Counted from the first letter of the stretch, positions 48,701 through 56,771 are shown. The stretch is 64,000 bases of DNA from Phycicoccus sp. HDW14 (GCF_011383005.1 NZ_CP049935.1:3410001-3474000), one strand, 5' to 3'. The notes: generated by a model not told the origin, from the letters alone. Program-made: numbers and translations.

Positions 48701-49657
48701 ATGCGCCCGATGCTCGCGACCGCCGCGGAGGCCCCGCCGCGCGGCGACGCCTGGGTGCACGAGGTGAAGTGGGACGGGATGCGCGTGCTCGTCGACGTGC
48801 GCGGCGGTTCGGTGACGGTCTCGTCGCGGACCGAGCGCGACGTCACCCCGGCCTTCCCCGAGCTCGACGGCCTCGCCGACACCTACGACGACCTGCTGCT
48901 CGACGGCGAGGTCGTCGCGATGGACGACGGCCGCCCCAGCTTCCACGCCCTCGCCGAGCGGATGCACGTCACGAAGCGGCGCCAGGCCGAGAAGCTCGTG
49001 GCGTCGCGGCCGGTCACCCTCATGGTCTTCGACCTGCTGCGCCTCTTCGGCCAGGACCTCACCCGCCAGCCGTGGAGCGTGCGCCGGAAGCTCCTCGAGG
49101 AGCTCGAGCTCGACGGCCGCTCGTGGCACGTCCCCGAGGTCCACGACGACGGCGAGCTGCTGCTGCGGGTCACCGGCGAGCAGGGGCTCGAGGGCGTGGT
49201 CAGCAAGCGCCGCTCGGCGACCTACCTGCCGGGCCGGCGCTCGGCGGACTGGCGCAAGGTGGCTCACCGGCGCACCTACTCGGTCGTCGTCGGGGGTTGG
49301 CGGCCGGAGGTCGGGTCGGGCGCGTCGTCCGCCGACCGGCTCGGGGCGGTGCTCGTCGGGCTGCCCGACGACGACGGCGGCTGGCGCTACGCGGGCCGGG
49401 TGGGCTCGGGGCTGGCCGGGTCCGCCGGGGCGGCGCTGCTGCGGCGGCTGCGGTCCGCCGAGTGCGACACCTCCCCGTTCTCCGACGAGGTGCCGCGCAT
49501 CGACGCGTCGGGCACGACGTGGGTGCAGCCGCGGCTGGTCGTCGAGGTGCGCACGCTGATGCTCACCGCCGACCACCGGCTGCGCCAGCCGACCTACCTC
49601 GGCGTCCGGCACGACCTGACGCCCGAGGAGCTGCGGGAGGTGGAGGAGGGTGGCTGA
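48701..49657 (+). CDS. ligD: ATP-dependent DNA ligase (separate LigD ligase domain)
   Basis: 318 residues. The adenylation motif is HEVKWDGMRVLVDVR (KxDG-type lysine), then DGEVVAMDDGRPSFHALAER (motif III), EGVVSKRRSATYLPGRRS (motif IV) and WRKVAH (motif V); an OB fold follows with AGRVGSGL and the EVRTLML end. No polymerase or phosphoesterase domain is attached. Seals DNA ends brought together by Ku. The last eight bases overlap the polymerase gene. Confidence 0.95.
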   Translation: MRPMLATAAEAPPRGDAWVHEVKWDGMRVLVDVRGGSVTVSSRTERDVTPAFPELDGLADTYDDLLLDGEVVAMDDGRPSFHALAERMHVTKRRQAEKLVASRPVTLMVFDLLRLFGQDLTRQPWSVRRKLLEELELDGRSWHVPEVHDDGELLLRVTGEQGLEGVVSKRRSATYLPGRRSADWRKVAHRRTYSVVVGGWRPEVGSGASSADRLGAVLVGLPDDDGGWRYAGRVGSGLAGSAGAALLRRLRSAECDTSPFSDEVPRIDASGTTWVQPRLVVEVRTLMLTADHRLRQPTYLGVRHDLTPEELREVEEGG

Positions 49658-50534
49658 GCGGTACGTGCCGTCGGTGACGCGGGTCGAGGTGGCCGGGCGC
49701 CGGTTGAAGCTGACCAGCCTCGAGAAGGTGATGTACCCCGCCACCGAGACGACCAAGGGCGAGGTGCTCGACTACTACGCGCGCATCGCCGAGGTGATGC
49801 TGCCGCACCTCGCCGACCGGCCGGTCACGCGGGTGCGCTGGCCGCACGGCGTCGAGGACCAGATGTTCTTCGAGAAGAACCTGCCGTCCGGGGCGCCGTC
49901 GTGGCTGCCGCGGGTGCCCATCGACGACGTCACCTACCCGCTCGTGGCCGGGGTCGCCGAGATCGCCTACCTCGTCAACCTCAACTCCCTCGAGCTGCAC
50001 GTCCCGCAGTGGACGGTCGACGCGGACGGCGTGCGGCAGAACCCGAACCGGCTGGTGATCGACCTCGACCCGGGCAAGCCGGCGGGGCTGCACGAGTGCG
50101 CCCAGGTCGCCCTGGTCCTGCGGGCTCGGCTCGAGCGGCTGGGGCTCGAGCTGTACCCGGTCACCTCGGGCAGCAAGGGGATGCAGCTGTACGCGGGGCT
50201 CGGCGGCGACCTGTCCTCCGACGAGGTCCGTGAGCTGGCGATGCAGCTGGCCCAGGAGATGACGAAGAAGCACCCGGACCTCGTGCTCTGGAAGATGACC
50301 AAGTCGCTGCGCCCGGGGAAGGTCTTCCTCGACTGGAGCCAGAACGTCGCCGCGAAGACGACCATCAGCCCGTACTCCATGCGCGGGCGCGAGCTGCCCC
50401 ACGTCGCGGCGCCGCGCACCTGGGACGAGGTGGAACGCGGTGCGCAGGAGCCGGACTCGCTGCAGCAGCTGATGTTCGACGAGGTGCTCGAGCGCGTCGA
50501 GCGCGACGGCGACCTCCTCGCCGACCTCCCCTGA
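49650..50534 (+). CDS. LigD-type DNA polymerase/primase (separate NHEJ polymerase)
   Basis: 294 residues; GTG overlaps the ligase stop by eight bases. The AEP polymerase motifs are LTSLEKVMYPATETTKGEVL, MFFEKNLPSGAPSWLPR, NRLVIDLDPG (catalytic DxD) and PVTSGSKGMQLYAGL, with WSQNVAAKTTISPYSMR near the end. Adds ribo- or deoxynucleotides to break ends before ligation. The ligase and polymerase being separate genes, with no phosphoesterase gene seen, is a common actinobacterial alternative to three-domain LigD. Confidence 0.95.
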   Translation: MAERYVPSVTRVEVAGRRLKLTSLEKVMYPATETTKGEVLDYYARIAEVMLPHLADRPVTRVRWPHGVEDQMFFEKNLPSGAPSWLPRVPIDDVTYPLVAGVAEIAYLVNLNSLELHVPQWTVDADGVRQNPNRLVIDLDPGKPAGLHECAQVALVLRARLERLGLELYPVTSGSKGMQLYAGLGGDLSSDEVRELAMQLAQEMTKKHPDLVLWKMTKSLRPGKVFLDWSQNVAAKTTISPYSMRGRELPHVAAPRTWDEVERGAQEPDSLQQLMFDEVLERVERDGDLLADLP

Positions 50535-50556
50535 CCCCCGGCTCCCGCCCGACTTG

Positions 50557-50615
50557 TTGCCCAGAACCCACCGGGACGGGCGCGAGAACGCGCTCCCGAG
50601 GTGGGTTCTGGGCAA
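50557..50615. terminator. 59 bp almost fully paired hairpin after the NHEJ polymerase gene
   Basis: TTGCCCAGAACCCACC (50557-50572) pairs perfectly with GGTGGGTTCTGGGCAA (50600-50615). Inside it CGGGA and GCGCG pair with CGCGC and TCCCG around an AGAA tetraloop, leaving only a CGG bulge and one or two unpaired bases. It starts 22 bp after the stop codon. It may be a terminator or a mobile palindromic element. Confidence 0.75.
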
Positions 50616-50684
50616 TCAGTGGGTCATCGAGGCTACACAGCGAGCGCACAGCGGGGGCATTCGCGGGCGGCGCAGCGTGGGGCC

Positions 50685-50942
50685 ATGACCAGGACCCGCA
50701 CCCCGAACCCTCGTCCCTCCGGCCGGCGCGTCCTCGGGGCGCTCACCTCGGCCGCCGCCGTCGCGCTCGTCGGCACCGCAGCCCTCCCACCGGCCGCGGC
50801 GGCCGCAGCGGGGGTGCTCGACCCGCACCCCCGGGTCCTCCGGGCGGCGCCCGACCTGGCGGCCCTCCCGTCGGAGGCCAACACGCGGGCGGTCACCTAC
50901 CGCTGGGACGGCACCCGGTTCGTCCGCGCAGACCTCGCCTGA
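50685..50942 (+). CDS. Small secreted hypothetical protein
   Basis: 85 residues. Twin-arginine-like start (PSGRRVLGALTSAAAVALVG) and a clear signal peptide cut after AAAAA, leaving a mature peptide of ~45 residues that ends in TYRWDGTRFVRADLA, a short beta-hairpin-like end. No known family. Weak Shine-Dalgarno; codon use fits the neighbouring genes. Followed by a hairpin. Confidence 0.55.
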   Translation: MTRTRTPNPRPSGRRVLGALTSAAAVALVGTAALPPAAAAAAGVLDPHPRVLRAAPDLAALPSEANTRAVTYRWDGTRFVRADLA

Positions 50943-50976
50943 CCCCCGCCCCCACCACCCACTCCGTGCGACGTGA

Positions 50977-51014
50977 GGGCGGTTGTGACCCCCGAGACGT
51001 GCGTCGAACCGCCC
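50977..51014. terminator. Inverted repeat between the small secreted gene and the FhuF-like gene
   Basis: GGGCGGTT (50977-50984) pairs with AACCGCCC (51007-51014) around a 22-base loop; an outer CGTGCG/CGCACG pair extends it. It lies between converging stop codons. Confidence 0.6.
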
Positions 51015-51035
51015 GCACCCCGCACGAGGTCGGGG

Positions 51036-51617
51036 TCAGGGGGTGCGCAGGCGGGGGCAGCCGGCGCACTCGACGCACCCGGGCAGGGCGTAGATGAGGC
51101 AGCACGACTGCCGCGGAAGGGTTCCCGGCCGCACGACACCGGCCGCGCCCTCGGCCTCCCGCCGGGCCGCGGCCCACATGTCGTCGACCAGCGCCGAGCG
51201 GACGTGCGGCCCGAGCCGCACCGAGGACGGGTACGCCTGGGCCAGCGGCGCGGCGACCGCGCGGTAGTCGTCCTCGGCGGCGTCGAGCCGGGCGCCGAGG
51301 TCGCCGTCGTCGGCGACCAGCCCGACGAGCCGCACGACGTCGGGCACGAGCGCGCCGCCGAGGGAGAACGTGAGGTCGGGCAGCAGGGCCCGCCACGGAC
51401 CGGCGGCCGCTGCGTGCGCCGCCGTGTGCGCGGGCACCTGGAGCAGCCACTGCAGGACGAAGACGGCCGCGACGGCCGGCGGGGCGACGCCGTCGTACCA
51501 GCGGGCGTGCAGCACCCCGAGGCCGCGTTGCCACCCCTCGACCTGCGCGCCGTCGAGCCGCCGGGGCAGCGGAGGGCCCTCGGCGGTGAAGCGCAGCCAC
51601 GCGTGCCGCCGGGACAT
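51036..51617 (-). CDS. FhuF-like (2Fe-2S) ferric siderophore reductase-type protein
   Basis: 193 residues from the ATG at 51617. The C-terminus QSCCLIYALPGCVECAGCPRL carries the CC-x10-C-x2-C cluster motif of FhuF-type iron-siderophore reductases. The upstream part is helical with hydrophobic segments. Such proteins release iron from siderophores in the cytoplasm. There is no siderophore transporter nearby, so its substrate is open. Confidence 0.8.
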   Translation of the reverse strand: MSRRHAWLRFTAEGPPLPRRLDGAQVEGWQRGLGVLHARWYDGVAPPAVAAVFVLQWLLQVPAHTAAHAAAAGPWRALLPDLTFSLGGALVPDVVRLVGLVADDGDLGARLDAAEDDYRAVAAPLAQAYPSSVRLGPHVRSALVDDMWAAARREAEGAAGVVRPGTLPRQSCCLIYALPGCVECAGCPRLRTP

Positions 51618-51624
51618 GCGAACA

Positions 51625-51653
51625 GCGGCGGCACCCGGGTCGGGTGCCGCCGC
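51625..51653. terminator. Terminator of lsr2
   Basis: Perfect 12 bp stem GCGGCGGCACCC / GGGTGCCGCCGC with loop GGGTC, between the lsr2 stop (minus strand) and the start of the FhuF-like gene. Confidence 0.85.
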
Positions 51654-51676
51654 CGTGCTCGTGGAGCCGGGGTGGG

Positions 51677-52015
51677 TCAGGAGTTGGCCTTCTCGTAGGC
51701 CTCCTGGACCTCCGTGGAGATCCGCCCGCGCTCGCTGATGTCGTAGCCGTTGGAGCGGGCCCACTCGCGGATCGCACTGACGTCGCGGCGGGCCCCCTTG
51801 CCCGACGACCCTGCCGACCGACCGCTGGAGCGGCGTCCGCCGGTGCGCTCGGCGTGGCCGATCCACACGGCGAGCGAGTCGCGGAGCTTGGCGGCGTTGG
51901 CGCTCGTGAGGTCGATCTCGTAGCTGACGCCGTCGAGCGAGAACGTCACCGTCTCGTCGGCGGGCGACTCCTTGTCGACGTCGTCGACGAGCAGGACCTG
52001 GACCTTCTTGGCCAT
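51677..52015 (-). CDS. lsr2: Nucleoid-associated protein Lsr2
   Basis: 112 residues. The dimerisation part begins MAKKVQVLLVDDVD and ETVTFSLDGVSYEIDLTSAN; the C-terminal DNA-binding part has VSAIREWARSNGYDISERGRI, containing the RGR minor-groove hook. A Ser/Gly/Arg linker joins them. It silences AT-rich, often acquired DNA. AAGGAAA precedes the ATG. The ~115 bp upstream are clearly more AT-rich than the rest of the window, which fits autoregulation. Confidence 0.97.
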   Translation of the reverse strand: MAKKVQVLLVDDVDKESPADETVTFSLDGVSYEIDLTSANAAKLRDSLAVWIGHAERTGGRRSSGRSAGSSGKGARRDVSAIREWARSNGYDISERGRISTEVQEAYEKANS

Positions 52016-52075
52016 CTGTGTTTCCTTCGGAGGTGGATGATTTCCGGGACGGCACCGAGCCTGCCCCATGACGGT

Positions 52076-52112
52076 TATACCCTCGGTATAGTAATCGTAA
52101 AGCAAAGGTAAA
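52076..52112 (-). promoter_or_regulatory. Putative lsr2 promoter with TATACC dyad
   Basis: Reading toward lsr2 (minus strand), TTTACC (52107-52112) and TATACC (52085-52090) are separated by 16 bp and resemble -35 and -10 boxes. The -10 box is half of the dyad TATACC-CTC-GGTATA (52076-52090). The leader to the ATG is ~65 bases. Confidence 0.5.
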
Positions 52113-52114
52113 GA

Positions 52115-52128
52115 CTGCGCATTCGCAG
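52115..52128 (-). terminator. Small intrinsic terminator behind the short membrane protein gene
   Basis: CTGCG/CGCAG stem with a four-base loop, followed on the minus strand by the T-rich TCTTTACCTTTG. It starts 6 bp behind the stop of the short membrane protein gene and precedes the lsr2 promoter. Confidence 0.5.
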
Positions 52129-52133
52129 AAAAC

Positions 52134-52385
52134 TCAGGGACGATTGCCGTCCGTCGCGCCGGCGTCCCCGGGGGTTTCCGTGATGTCGTCGGCCGGTGCA
52201 TTTCCGGCGGCACCCGCGCCCGCATCGGCCGCTGACCTGCGACGATCCTCGTCGGCCTCGAACTTGCTCTGCGCCAACCGTTCCCGGCGGTCGCCCTCGA
52301 TCATCCGGGTGATGATCACGTAGAAGAACGCCGCGACGACGATGGTCGGCACGATGGCCACGAGGTAGGGGACGAGCGAATCCAT
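52134..52385 (-). CDS. Small single-pass membrane protein downstream of lysS
   Basis: 83 residues: membrane helix near the N-terminus (LVPYLVAIVPTIVVAAFFYV), then a basic segment (GDRRERLAQSKFEADEDRRR) and an Ala/Asp-rich cytoplasmic tail. Starts four bases after the lysS stop, so it is translated from the same message. Function unknown; the layout resembles small actinobacterial membrane proteins next to lysS. Confidence 0.8.
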   Translation of the reverse strand: MDSLVPYLVAIVPTIVVAAFFYVIITRMIEGDRRERLAQSKFEADEDRRRSAADAGAGAAGNAPADDITETPGDAGATDGNRP

Positions 52386-52389
52386 CGGC

Positions 52390-53901
52390 TCAGGCCTCCG
52401 GCTTGAGATGGGGGAAGAGGATGGTCTCGCGGATGGAGGCTCCGGTGAAGAGCATGACGAGCCGGTCGATTCCCAGACCGAGCCCGCCCATCGGCGGTGC
52501 ACCGTATTCGAGGGCCCGCAGAAAGTCCTCGTCGAGCTGCATCGCCTCGGGGTCGCCGCCGGCCGCACGCAGCGACTGCGCGGTGAGCACCTCGCGCTGG
52601 ACGACGGGGTCGACGAGCTCGGAGAACCCGGTGCCGCGCTCGACCCCGGCGATGATCAGGTCCCAGGCCTCGATGAGCCCCGGCGCGCTGCGGTGGGGCC
52701 GGGCCAGCGGCTGGGCGATGGCCGGGTAGTCGCAGAGGAACGTCGGCTGGAGCAGCTGCGGCTCGACGAGCTCGCCGAGCAGCTCGAGGAAGACCTTGTC
52801 CTTCTCGAGCCCCGGGTCGACCTCGACCCCGTGCCGCTCGGCGTACCCGAGGAGGGTCTCGCGCGGGGTGTCGATCGTGACGGTCTCGCCGACGACCTCG
52901 CTCACCGCGTCGTACACCGGCAGCCAGCGCCATTCGCCGTCGAGGTCGACCGTGCCGGCCGGGGTCTCGACCTGCCGCGAGCCGAGCTCGTCGGCGACGC
53001 CGAGGTACAGGTCGCGCATCAGCGCCCCGATGGAGGTCTGGTCGCCCCAGGCCTGGTAGGCCTCGAGCATCGTGAACTCCGGTGAGTGCGTGGCGTCGAC
53101 GCCCTCGTTGCGGAAGATCCGGCCCATCTCGTAGACCCGGTCGACCCCGCCGACGACGGCCTTCTTGAGGTTCAGCTCGAGGGCGATGCGCAGGACCATC
53201 TCGTGGTCGAAAGCGTTCATGTGCGTCCGGAACGGCCGGGCCGCGGCGCCACCGTGGACGAGCTGGATGACGGGGGTCTCGACCTCGACGTACCCCTGCC
53301 CGTCGAGCACCGAGCGCACGGCGCGCAGGGCCGCGGCCTTGGTGCGCACCATGTCGCGGGCCTCCTGGCGCACGACGAGGTCGGCGTAGCGCTGGCGCAC
53401 CCGCGACTCCTCGGACAGCTCCTTGTGCAGCACCGGCAGCGGCCGCAGCGCCTTGCTCGCCATCCCCCAGCGCGTGGCCATCACCGAGAGCTCACCCCGG
53501 CGTGAGGAGATGACCCGGCCCTCGACCCACACGTGGTCGCCGAGGTCGACGTCGGCCTTCCAGGCGGCCAGCGCCTCCTCGCCCACCTCGGCGAGGCTGA
53601 GCATCACCTGGAGGCGGGTACCGGCGCCCTCCTGGAGCGTGGCGAAGGCGAGCTTGCCGGTGTTCCGGACGAAGACGGCGCGGCCGGCGACCGCGACGAC
53701 GTCGTCGGTCTCGGCACCGGTCTCGAGGTGCCCCCACCGCTCGCGGACCTCCTCGAGGGAGTGCGTGCGCGGGACGGCGACGGGGTAGGCCTCGCCGCCG
53801 GCCCCGATGAGGCGGTCGCGCTTCTCGCGACGGACCCGCATCTGCTCGGGCAGGTCGACCTCGGGGACGGCGGGGGTGGCGTTCTCGGTCACGGTGCTCA
53901 A
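52390..53901 (-). CDS. lysS: Lysyl-tRNA synthetase (class II)
   Basis: 503 residues from a TTG at 53901; a GTG at 53892 is the other possible start, neither with a clear Shine-Dalgarno. The OB fold (VAGRAVFVRNTGKLAFATLQ) and the class II motifs are present: YVEVETPVIQLVHGGAAARP (motif 1), RIFRNEGVDATHSPEFTMLE (motif 2) and GGLGLGIDRLVMLFTG (motif 3). Attaches lysine to tRNA. The lysS-(small protein)-lsr2 order is close to Mycobacterium. Confidence 0.97.
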   Translation of the reverse strand: MSTVTENATPAVPEVDLPEQMRVRREKRDRLIGAGGEAYPVAVPRTHSLEEVRERWGHLETGAETDDVVAVAGRAVFVRNTGKLAFATLQEGAGTRLQVMLSLAEVGEEALAAWKADVDLGDHVWVEGRVISSRRGELSVMATRWGMASKALRPLPVLHKELSEESRVRQRYADLVVRQEARDMVRTKAAALRAVRSVLDGQGYVEVETPVIQLVHGGAAARPFRTHMNAFDHEMVLRIALELNLKKAVVGGVDRVYEMGRIFRNEGVDATHSPEFTMLEAYQAWGDQTSIGALMRDLYLGVADELGSRQVETPAGTVDLDGEWRWLPVYDAVSEVVGETVTIDTPRETLLGYAERHGVEVDPGLEKDKVFLELLGELVEPQLLQPTFLCDYPAIAQPLARPHRSAPGLIEAWDLIIAGVERGTGFSELVDPVVQREVLTAQSLRAAGGDPEAMQLDEDFLRALEYGAPPMGGLGLGIDRLVMLFTGASIRETILFPHLKPEA

Positions 53902-54211
53902 GCGTACGGGGGCCCGCCGGAGCGCCGGACCGGCGGCCGGGACGTGGTCGCGTGCGCTGACCAGCGGCGCGTCCGGGGTCGAGCCCTCCCCGGCGCTCGC
54001 GGTGGGGACCGACGGATGGCCGGGTGACGCACGTCGTACGCCTGGGGCATCCGCCGAACGGCTGAGAAGTGCTCTGCGGGAGGCGAGCCGGGCCAGTCCC
54101 CACCATCGTCAGGGGCGCGGGCGAGGCCTACCTGCACCCCCCACCCTCTCGACGGTGACCGGTTCACGACGGGCCGGACAAAGTTGTCACTCCGTGCCGC
54201 CCAGGAGAACC
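53902..54211. other. 310 bp divergent intergenic region
   Basis: Between lysS and the surface protein gene. I see no convincing gene, RNA or long palindrome. It must hold both promoters; CCAGGAGAACC just before 54212 is the Shine-Dalgarno of the surface protein gene. Confidence 0.5.
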
Positions 54212-55175
54212 ATGCGTCGGGACTCGTTCCCGAGCCCGTCCGCGCCCGCGCGCCCGTCCCGCATCCTGCGTCCCGTCCTGGCAGGCGTCCTCGCCGCCGG
54301 AGCCGGGTTGGGAGGCATACAAGCCACATCGAGGACAGCAACGGCACGACGGACACCGCCTGCTCACCGTGCTCGTCCAGCCCGGACCGACGGCGACGCC
54401 GGACCGTGCGACGACGCCGCAGAATGTGCCGGTCACGCTGTCCCCGCTGGGCAACGACACCCCGGGCAACGCCACCGACGGCTCGGACGGGTCGTGGGAC
54501 GTCACCTCGGTGACCTCGGTCCGGCTGCTGCCGGACGGGCTGCCCCGCGGCAGCACGGTCTCGGCGGACGGCAAGACGGCGACGGTCCCGGGCCAGGGCA
54601 CCTTCACCGTCGGCGCCGACGGCGTGGTGACCTTCACCCCGGAGGCGGGCTTCACCGGCACCGTGGCCCCCATCGGCTACTCGGTGGCGGACGCGAACGG
54701 CACGACGGTCGAGGCGACCGTCCGGGTCGTGGTCGGCCCGGCCGGTGTCGTCGCGCCGAACAAGGTCGCCGCGAAGCCGGGTACGCCCGTCACGGTCGAC
54801 GTGCTCGCCAACGACACCCCGCCCACGGGCGAGGAGTGGGTGCCGAGCTCGGTCTGCCTCGTGCCGCACGGCACCTGCCTCAAGGAGTACACCGAGGACG
54901 GGGTCGGGACCTGGGTGGTCAACCCCGACGGGACGATCACCTTCACGCCCGCCGACGGCTACAGCGGCACGGCGACGATCGCCTACTCGGTGACCGACAC
55001 GGCCGGCAACGTCTACACGACGACGCTGACCATCACGGTGCCGCCGGGCTCGCTCGCGCAGACCGGTGCCGAGCTGGCGCCGTTCCTGCTCACCGGGTTC
55101 GGGGCGCTGTTCGCCGGTGTGCTGCTCGTCGGCGTGGCCCGTCGTCGCCGCCGCGTGGTGGTCGAGGGCGCCTGA
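54212..55175 (+). CDS. Sortase-anchored surface protein with CshA-type repeats (N-terminus out of frame)
   Basis: An ATG with CAGGAG upstream opens a signal peptide (RILRPVLAGVLAAGAGLGG), but the repeats lie in another frame from about 54340. They are two CshA-fibril-like units (TTPQNVPVTLSPLGNDTPGN and PGTPVTVDVLANDTPPTG, each ending in a VTFTP/ITFTP strand). The end is SLAQTGAELAPFLLTGFG plus a hydrophobic helix and RRRRR: an LAXTG class E sorting signal (55053-55067). Joining the frames needs a net change of two bases, for example one added base near 54310 and one near 54358. The join is uncertain. Confidence 0.75.
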
Positions 55176-55210
55176 CGGATCCTGTCGGTCCTGCTCGCTA
55201 CGGTCCTCCC

Positions 55211-55984
55211 GTGGCGAGCAGGCGGCAGGCGTGGGAGGAGGGGCTGCCGGCCCGGCGGCTCGAGCGGGTCCAGCATATCGAGCTGCCCGAGCCCGGCACC
55301 TGGCCGCGCACCGTCCCGGCCGTCGAGCAGGTCCTCACCCACGGCCTCGACCTCGCCCGCTGCACGGTGCTCGTCGGCGAGAACGGCTCGGGCAAGTCGA
55401 CCCTCGTCGAGGCCCTGGCCATGGCCGCGGGGATGAACGCCGAGGGCGGGTCCACCGGTGCCCAGCACCGCACGCACGCCAGCGAGTCACCGCTGCACGA
55501 GTGGGTCCGGGTGGTCCGCGACCCCGGGGCGCCGCGCTGGGGCTACTTCGTGCGCGCCGAGACGATGCACGGCCTCTTCACCTACCTCGACACCTCCCGG
55601 TCGGAGTCGCCGTGGAGCCGCGACCCGCTCTTCCACACGCTGTCGCACGGAGAGTCGTTCGTCGCGCTCCTCGGTACGAAGCGGTTCCGGGGTGAGGGGC
55701 TGTTCGTGCTCGACGAGCCCGAGGCCGGGTTGTCGTTCTCCGCGCAGCTGCACCTCGTCGCCGAGCTCACCGAGATGGCCCGGCGGCCGCGTACCCAGGT
55801 CGTCATCGCCACCCACTCACCGGTGCTGGCGGCCATCCCCGGGGCGAGGCTCCTCGAGCTCGGCGAGCACGGCGTCCGGCGCAGCACGTGGGAGGACCTC
55901 GACGTCGTCGCCCACCACCGCGGCTTCCTCGAGCACCCCCGCCGCTACCTGCGGCACGTCGTCGACGACCTCGACGACCTCTGA
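55211..55984 (+). CDS. ABC-type/SMC-like ATPase (COG3910 type)
   Basis: 257 residues; GTG start 35 bp behind the surface protein gene. Walker A VLVGENGSGKSTLVEALAMA (~55-74), signature-like TLSHGESFVALL and Walker B GLFVLDEPEAGLS followed by QVVIATHSPVLAAI. It has no membrane part and no transporter partner. Proteins of this kind are predicted ATPases of unknown function; they are frequent as single genes in actinobacteria. Confidence 0.88.
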   Translation: MASRRQAWEEGLPARRLERVQHIELPEPGTWPRTVPAVEQVLTHGLDLARCTVLVGENGSGKSTLVEALAMAAGMNAEGGSTGAQHRTHASESPLHEWVRVVRDPGAPRWGYFVRAETMHGLFTYLDTSRSESPWSRDPLFHTLSHGESFVALLGTKRFRGEGLFVLDEPEAGLSFSAQLHLVAELTEMARRPRTQVVIATHSPVLAAIPGARLLELGEHGVRRSTWEDLDVVAHHRGFLEHPRRYLRHVVDDLDDL

Positions 55985-56000
55985 CGCCCGGAGGCGACCC

Positions 56001-56741
56001 TCACCGCTCGGCGAGCGTCATCTCGAGGGAGTAGGCGTCGGCGTCGTAGCAGTGGTTCGCGTGCTCGATCGGCTCGCCGTGCGGCCCGAAGGCCGTGCGG
56101 GTCATCGTCAGCACGGGACGGGTGCCCTGCAGCCCGAGCCGGCGGCGCTCCTCGGGTGTCGGCATCCGGGCCCCGATGGCCTGCCGGGCGACGACGGGGA
56201 CGGCGCCCCGGGCCCGCAGCGCGGCGTACAGGCCGGTCGACTCCAGCTCCTCGGACGTCAGGTCGGACAGGTTCGGGGGCAGCCAGTTGTGCAGGACGGC
56301 CAGCGGTCGCCCGTCAACGACCCGCAGCCGGACCACGCCGAGCAGCGGTGTGTCGGAGGGCAGCTCGAGGGCGGTGGCGGCTGCGAGGTCGGTCGTGACC
56401 CCGAGCGAGAGCACCGTGGTCCCCGGTGTCCGGCCCGAGCGCACGAGGTCGTCGTGCAGGCTGGACAGCTCGGCCTGCCGGTGGACCCGCGCCGGCGCGA
56501 CGGTGGTGCCGATGCCGCGGCGCCGGACGAGCAGGCCGCGGTCGACGAGGTCCTGCATCGCGCGCCGCACGGTGGGGCGGGACAGGCCGATCCGGGCCGC
56601 GAGGTCGACCTCGTTCTCGACGGAGTCGCCGGGGGCGAGGGTCCCGGAGCGGACGGCGTCCCCGAGCTGCTCGGCCAGCTGGTGCCAGAGCGGGATCGGG
56701 GAGGTGCGGTCGATGCGCACGTCCAACCGTCGGGCCACCAT
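56001..56741 (-). CDS. GntR/HutC family regulator (probable inositol operon repressor)
   Basis: 246 residues. The GntR winged helix is IPLWHQLAEQLGDAVRSGTL to RPTVRRAMQDLVDRGLLV, and the UTRA ligand domain includes LLGVVRLRVVDGRPLAVLHN and PVLTMTRTAFGPHGEPIEHA. Divergent from iolG, with a TGTCAG-N6-CTGACA dyad between them. It probably represses the iol operon until an inositol breakdown product binds; this follows from position, as for IolR of other actinobacteria. Confidence 0.88.
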   Translation of the reverse strand: MVARRLDVRIDRTSPIPLWHQLAEQLGDAVRSGTLAPGDSVENEVDLAARIGLSRPTVRRAMQDLVDRGLLVRRRGIGTTVAPARVHRQAELSSLHDDLVRSGRTPGTTVLSLGVTTDLAAATALELPSDTPLLGVVRLRVVDGRPLAVLHNWLPPNLSDLTSEELESTGLYAALRARGAVPVVARQAIGARMPTPEERRRLGLQGTRPVLTMTRTAFGPHGEPIEHANHCYDADAYSLEMTLAER

Positions 56742-56771
56742 GGTCGGGACTGTACAGCGGGTCCCGGGCCG

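Noticed and set aside
45238-49677. Plus-strand open frame of about 1,480 codons across the metallopeptidase, ku and TOPRIM genes
   Set aside because: Shadow of well-supported minus-strand genes; the product is low-complexity Arg/Gly/Asp/Val sequence.
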